DNA from: Tenodera sinensis
Lineage: Eukaryota > Arthropoda > Insecta > Mantodea > Mantidae
Direction: 5' to 3'
Assembly: GCA_030765045.1 (NCBI GenBank)
Contig: CM060964.1
Span: forward strand, 147,682,065-147,746,064
Length of the DNA: 64,000 nucleotides
Shown here: positions 63,901-64,000 of the stretch, piece after piece
How the letters are laid out: each line of letters opens with the position of its first letter
How positions within the stretch are numbered: position 1 is the stretch's first letter
Translations under genes and position numbers: made by a program
Notes under the pieces: generated by a model
The model's database searches: none
Seen by the model: only the letters and a program-made list of their open reading frames with translations
What the model was told of the DNA's origin: nothing

Positions 63901-64000
63901 ACCTCCCAATCGAAAGAAGAATTTTTTTGAATAAACGACATGTATTGCTATTTCACCATTGAATATGTGTATGAAACCCGAAAGAACCAGACAGTCATAA

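Overview
This is arthropod, most likely insect, nuclear DNA. One dispersed host gene has exons bounded by AG/GT splice signals and introns of about 13 kb. Almost everything else is transposable elements: non-LTR retrotransposons, tRNA-derived SINEs, a Gypsy LTR element, Tc1/mariner, hAT and Polinton DNA transposons, a THAP fragment and a TTAA-flanked MITE. There is no operon, CRISPR array or bacterial-style gene. The species cannot be read from the sequence; gene type and element load suggest a large-genome insect such as an orthopteran, phasmid or cockroach.

Host gene: three exons of a SmydA-type SET/MYND protein lie on the + strand at 14177-14626, 28154-28339 and 41104-41330. They join in phase. 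The amino-terminal and carboxy-terminal exons were not found and may lie outside the window.

1-10.1 kb is a three-level nest. A LINE on the minus strand (LINE-A: SGNH-hydrolase ORF1, then endonuclease) is split by a 5'-truncated + strand LINE (LINE-B, 13-bp target duplication). LINE-B is itself split inside its RNase H domain by a young Gypsy element on the minus strand (812-bp LTRs, 4-bp duplication). The Gypsy pol has lost the reverse transcriptase core through the integrase core, yet its frame stays open.

10-14 kb holds intergenic or intron sequence with two truncated SINEs. Intron 14.6-28.2 kb carries four Tc1/mariner-type elements, an internally deleted hAT element, four SINE insertions and a pyrimidine-rich tract, several of them nested. 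Intron 28.3-41.1 kb is mostly a decayed Polinton/Maverick fragment (DNA polymerase B tail, packaging ATPase, integrase with chromodomain, penton-like protein, pVI-like protein, double jelly-roll capsid, cysteine protease and several unassigned genes). A hAT element with an 8-bp duplication is inserted in it.

After the third exon come a 351-bp SINE and a 6.8-kb R1-like LINE (43716-50490) whose pol ORF is uninterrupted and which is flanked by a perfect 13-bp target duplication. It has three overlapping ORFs. The middle one is unrecognised, and the endonuclease domain begins upstream of the first ATG of its ORF. Next come a Tc1-type transposase start cut by a decayed Jockey-like LINE on the minus strand (51.15-56.13 kb), a full-length SINE, a THAP-domain pseudogene, a TTAA-flanked MITE, a Tc1-type transposase tail, microsatellites, a 71-bp minisatellite and a LINE fragment at the right edge.
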